Shown piece by piece: positions 60,905-64,000 of a DNA stretch of 64,000 bases. A program made the translations under genes and the position numbers. The DNA comes from Cyathus striatus (lineage: Eukaryota > Basidiomycota > Agaricomycetes > Agaricales > Nidulariaceae): NCBI GenBank assembly GCA_025738555.1, contig JAOVFP010000004.1, positions 5,828,001 through 5,892,000 of the forward strand, read 5' to 3'. The notes below the pieces were generated by a model. The model was not told the DNA's origin and made no database searches. It worked only from the letters and a program-made list of their open reading frames with translations. Every line of letters starts with the position of its first letter. Within the stretch, counting starts at the first letter, position 1.

Positions 60905-62130
60905 CGCCAACAACGACCAGACCAAGTTCTGGGATTCGAAAGGCATAATAATCGGGATTCTGTGCCTATGATGGGATGGGTCGTTGCTGGTGCTTGTTCT
61001 GTCACTGTTTGTACGTCAACCCACGTCTCGTTCATCGCCACCAGTCCACTCATCGTTACGACGGGCAGTTATAATAACCTTGATACCTGTATTCTAACAT
61101 TACAGGTACGTATCTACTCCGTACCCTCCATCATTCCACCACTCTTACCTTCTTCACCTAAAGGACCGCCTCCACCTCCACCCATCTTCGCACCATACCC
61201 TGCCACTTTTTCTCCCTTCGCACTAGCTCTTTCAATCTTTGCCTCTTCCATCTGTACCTCTCCCCTTTCCATTCGTATCACCTCAACGAACGCCTTGACA
61301 TGTCTTGATCCTCTCTAAGTACATTCTAAATCCTTGATCCGTGATCGACACAATGCTAATCCATTTATCTTTAGTTCTGCTGCTGGCAATATAGGCCTGC
61401 CAAGGTCCGTCTTCCGTCTTCCGTTTCCATCACTGCAGTACTCAGCTTTGTTCTATTAGGCCTACTTTATGTACATCGTCAAGGTACGGTATATATCACT
61501 ATCTCTGCTATCGGCTGACGTAGCTGATTATGGATGTAGTGGTGTGTACTGCAACACCTCATCATTCGTCCAGGTGAGCTTTCTGTTAGCTGTTGGATAT
61601 AAGAAAGCATGTTGATAAGTGGATGTGTTGGTAGCGGTATCGATGTTGCGGGGATTATGTGGCTGTTGACTTTGTTAGCATCAGGCGAGTCTTTCTTTTG
61701 TTTCTCTCTCTTCATACTCCTCCTCTTCCTCCTCCAGGCGCTCTCCGCTCCTCTCCCTTTACCATTACACGGTACTAACATCCCCTTCTCACTCACAGCG
61801 TGACACTATACAGCTTAATGGTGTTCGACGGTCTGACCGTTGCAGGACTTAAAGAACGCATGCCGCTAGCCAAGTAGCTTATCCGATTGTTGTGGTGAGT
61901 TTTTTGTCATTTTTTGTTTCGGGTTTCTGTGGGGGAGGGTTGAGGATTGGAAGGATGAGAGATGCAGGGGAGTTGTGGGTTGGAGTTGTGGATGGGGATG
62001 GGGATGGTGTTGTGATGCGCCGTTGCCGTTCTCGCTCTGACTGAAGCTGTTGTCGCTGCTAGCACTGGTGGATGACTCACAACTGCCGTGCAGGTCCCCG
62101 GGCTCTTCACTCCCTTTTCTTTTCTCTCGG
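60905..62130 (+). pseudogene. Decayed duplicate of the Ost-alpha gene
   Basis: Diverged copy of the 16.3-20.1 kb gene. It matches exon 1 (GGATGGGTCGTTGCTGGTGC), the second exon with TAA in place of CAA (VIITLIPVF then stop), and the long intron insert. It also matches CCWQYRPAK, AYFMYIVK and the ELKERMPLAK exon, then the intron and flank up to about 62,130. The exon encoding AIISFFSYRFF and others are missing. Retained introns show it was duplicated as DNA, not through RNA. Changes seen include CAA to TAA and a splice acceptor CAG to CGG. Confidence 0.75.
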
Positions 62131-62199
62131 AGGAACATCGTTTTTCCTGGTGGTGTGTTATGCGCTTGCACAGTGTACTTCCTTGGGAATTCCATGCAG

Positions 62200-62680
62200 T
62201 AGTGTCTCGTCGCGTCGCGTCGTTCTCGCCCGTAACGTCATCTCGCCAACAATAATCCCTCCTCTCTCCTTCTCTGCGTCACAACGACGACGATGCCTGT
62301 TCTGTTTGCAAGAATGGCATCGGCTTCTACGCTACATCATCCAGCCCATCCTCACTTCCTCCTCCTCTACGGCGTCACGACGACGACGACGACGACGCTG
62401 CAAGAACGTCATTGAAGCCACGTCATCCCGCCCTTCCTCTGCGTCGCAACGTCATTCAGCCCCCCCCCCCCCCTCACCCCCCTCACCTGTGTCCCTAACT
62501 TCGATCTTCCCTACTCCTTTCGTGCCTACGAGGGCATCATTGCCATATCGCCTACCGCCGCCTCTACCACTATTCCCGTCCCTGCTCGACGTCTTCCCTC
62601 CTCCCCTGCATCACAAAACGGAAGACTATAGAGTGTACATCTTTGGAGTTGGAAACGAGTTGGATATAAGAAACAGATAA
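62200..62680. repeat. CT-rich repeat, second block
   Basis: Shares CTCCTCTACGGCGTCACGAC, a (GAC)n run and CATATCGCCTACCGCCGCCT with 60,030-60,210. A short poly(C) run lies near 62,460-62,475. No coding support. Confidence 0.55.
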
Positions 62681-62731
62681 TTGCAAATAAGATAATAGAG
62701 CTGCTTATGTATGCCATACCCAGTTAATTAG

Positions 62732-62977
62732 TTGGATATTAGTTTTCATATGAATATCTATGAGCCCTTCATCAAAAACATCACATGGTTACTTGTAAAA
62801 GCAAGGAAAGTGCATTGTATTAATCGAAACAATCGATCAGATTTGCTTCGTTCGGACTGGTCAAGTGATTGGAAGGGATTGGATACTCTGCTTTCCGGAT
62901 CTTTTTTTCTCAACTTGAAAAAAGTTCATATCTTTTGGTTTCCTCAGCAACCAAACAATACTTACGAAGACAAATAA
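62732..62977 (+). pseudogene. F-box paralogue fragment (C-terminal part)
   Basis: The frame contains LLVKARKVHCINRNNRSDLL, WSSDWKGLDTLLSGSFF and LNLKKVHIFWF. It aligns with exon 2 of the two F-box genes (LLGKARKGNKIEEI, WSNSWDGLDSLLSGSLF, ANLRRVNIVL). No F-box end is nearby and the frame stops after NNTYEDK, so it is a fragment. Confidence 0.65.
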
Positions 62978-63305
62978 GAACAGCCCGCCGCCTCGAAACA
63001 AATATTTTGTGACCTTTTCAGTCAGATACATAAAAGGGGGGTCTTGCAGTCAAACTAATATGGCTAGCATATGGTACCCCACCTCGGATGTTCTCAGTCT
63101 CAGATTTCGAGAGAAAATGGCTCGAATTTGGCAAATTCCTCTTTATCGCGATGGTGGCTTTATTATCAAAAAAAAAAACATTAATGTGAACTTAACTGAT
63201 TCGTTTAGTACAATACTTACGCTTCAAATACTTCCCTGTTAATATGGAGGAAAATTGCACAATAGTTACGATAATAATAATTTATTAAGTACGAGCCCGA
63301 ATGGA
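62978..63305. other. Intergenic, no gene recognised
   Basis: AT-rich with no coding support; probably the decayed rest of the F-box fragment and the 3' flank of the minus-strand gene that follows. Confidence 0.3.
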
Positions 63306-64000
63306 TCACTGAGCGCTGTCTATCTTTTTCCCCAATACAATGACCCACTGTATATTTGCGTAGACTTTCCATTGCTGAAGGCTACGCTTGTAATAACAAG
63401 CCATGGAATACGCAACAATAGCACAGGAATCTCTTGGAATCTCTCCCCTCCACTGTGGTAACGTGATATTCCCAAAGTACTGAGCATCGTACGTGCCCAG
63501 TGAAGTAACATTAGTAGCGTCGTATACAGGAACTGATATGATTTGTCAGACAGAGAATAACAATACCATGAAATCTTACTATATTCTGTACTGTCTAACA
63601 TGGATTTGCCGTATAGGGGAAACACCCGAAGTCCCGTTTCTTTTTGTGACGATTTAGCGTACGTATATCAGAGTAGGCGTAAAAGCAGTTACTTTTATTT
63701 ATTGGCGGTGTTAAAAATTTAAGAACACTTCCCCTGAGGTCCGCATATACTTCAGGCTTCCCGAAGGCCATGCATATCGTTGCCACCATCTTTTCCCATT
63801 CTTTAGCATGAAGTTTTCCACTTAGAAACTTGTATTCCAGATCATCATATACGCCTGCGCATGAACTATTGATCGAAGACTCTTCCGTACATATAGGGGA
63901 CAGACAGATGGCCATTTCAGATACCCCGGATTCAAGCTTCACATGAAGCTCATACCGTTCAGTTCCGGAACGGGTTCGTTGCGGGAAGAGAATTCTAGGA
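63306..64000 (-). CDS. Partial paralogue of the 13.5-kb unknown gene, cut by the window edge
   Basis: Read on the minus strand from 64,000: a frame with ERYELHVKLESGVSEMAICL, LEYKFLSGKLHAKEWEKMV and ATICMAFGKPEVYADLRG, up to about 63,700. Next come a short exon (TSGVSPIRQIHVRQYRI) and a last exon (63,532-63,306) with PVYDATNVTSLGTYDAQYFG, LPQWRGEIPRDSCAIVAYSM and WKVYANIQWVIVLGKK, ending at TGA 63,306. The same exon order and boundaries occur in the gene at 13,505-16,038, and this copy is not interrupted here. The 5' part lies outside the window. Function unknown. Confidence 0.7.

Overview
This window looks like nuclear DNA of a basidiomycete fungus, most likely an Agaricomycete. The genes have many short introns (about 45-65 nt, GT..AG). 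There are F-box paralogues with a layout typical of mushroom-forming fungi, a salicylate-hydroxylase-type FAD monooxygenase, an organic solute transporter (Ost-alpha/TMEM184 type), and a very large transposase with a GCM DNA-binding domain. No rRNA gene and no convincing functional tRNA gene was seen. The organism is an inference from gene content only.

The region is gene-poor and repeat-rich. From left to right: a hAT-like repeat and a solo LTR (0-2.4 kb); an F-box/LRR-like locus (3.9-5.3 kb); an alpha/beta-hydrolase pseudogene split by a 1.06-kb satellite-filled palindrome (6.8-9.0 kb); two copies of a GGTCGTTCCG repeat (9.3 and 12.2 kb); a six-exon gene of unknown function split by a second palindromic element (13.5-16.0 kb); the Ost-alpha gene on the minus strand (16.3-20.1 kb); an F-box gene (21.0-22.3 kb) with a hAT-like repeat in its promoter; LINE remnants and three large palindromes (23.1-28.6 kb); a 10-exon, 1,749-codon gene (29.2-34.9 kb); repeats, a LINE 3' end and a tRNA-like array (34.9-38.3 kb); an Spt5-like NGN/KOW gene with one internal stop (38.8-41.8 kb); an Ac-like repeat end and a small secreted protein (43.2-45.3 kb); a second F-box gene (47.7-49.0 kb); a 1.75-kb Ac/hAT-like element (49.3-51.1 kb); a poly(A)-tailed retro-insertion and a second solo LTR (54.2-56.0 kb); an intact FAD monooxygenase (56.7-58.5 kb); CT-rich repeats around a decayed Ost-alpha copy (59-62.7 kb); and at the right edge an F-box fragment and a paralogue of the 13.5-kb gene.

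The most striking gene is at 29.2-34.9 kb. Manual splicing gives one uninterrupted frame joining a GCM zinc domain, a DDE-type transposase core, a ubiquitin-protease-like Cys/His region, a PHD finger and a barrel-like segment. Most other signal is mobile-element activity. In two host genes, removing the palindromic insertion plus one copy of its target duplication restores the reading frame exactly. Two F-box loci seem to keep opposite halves of one ancestral promoter insertion. All domain calls were made by eye, without database searches.
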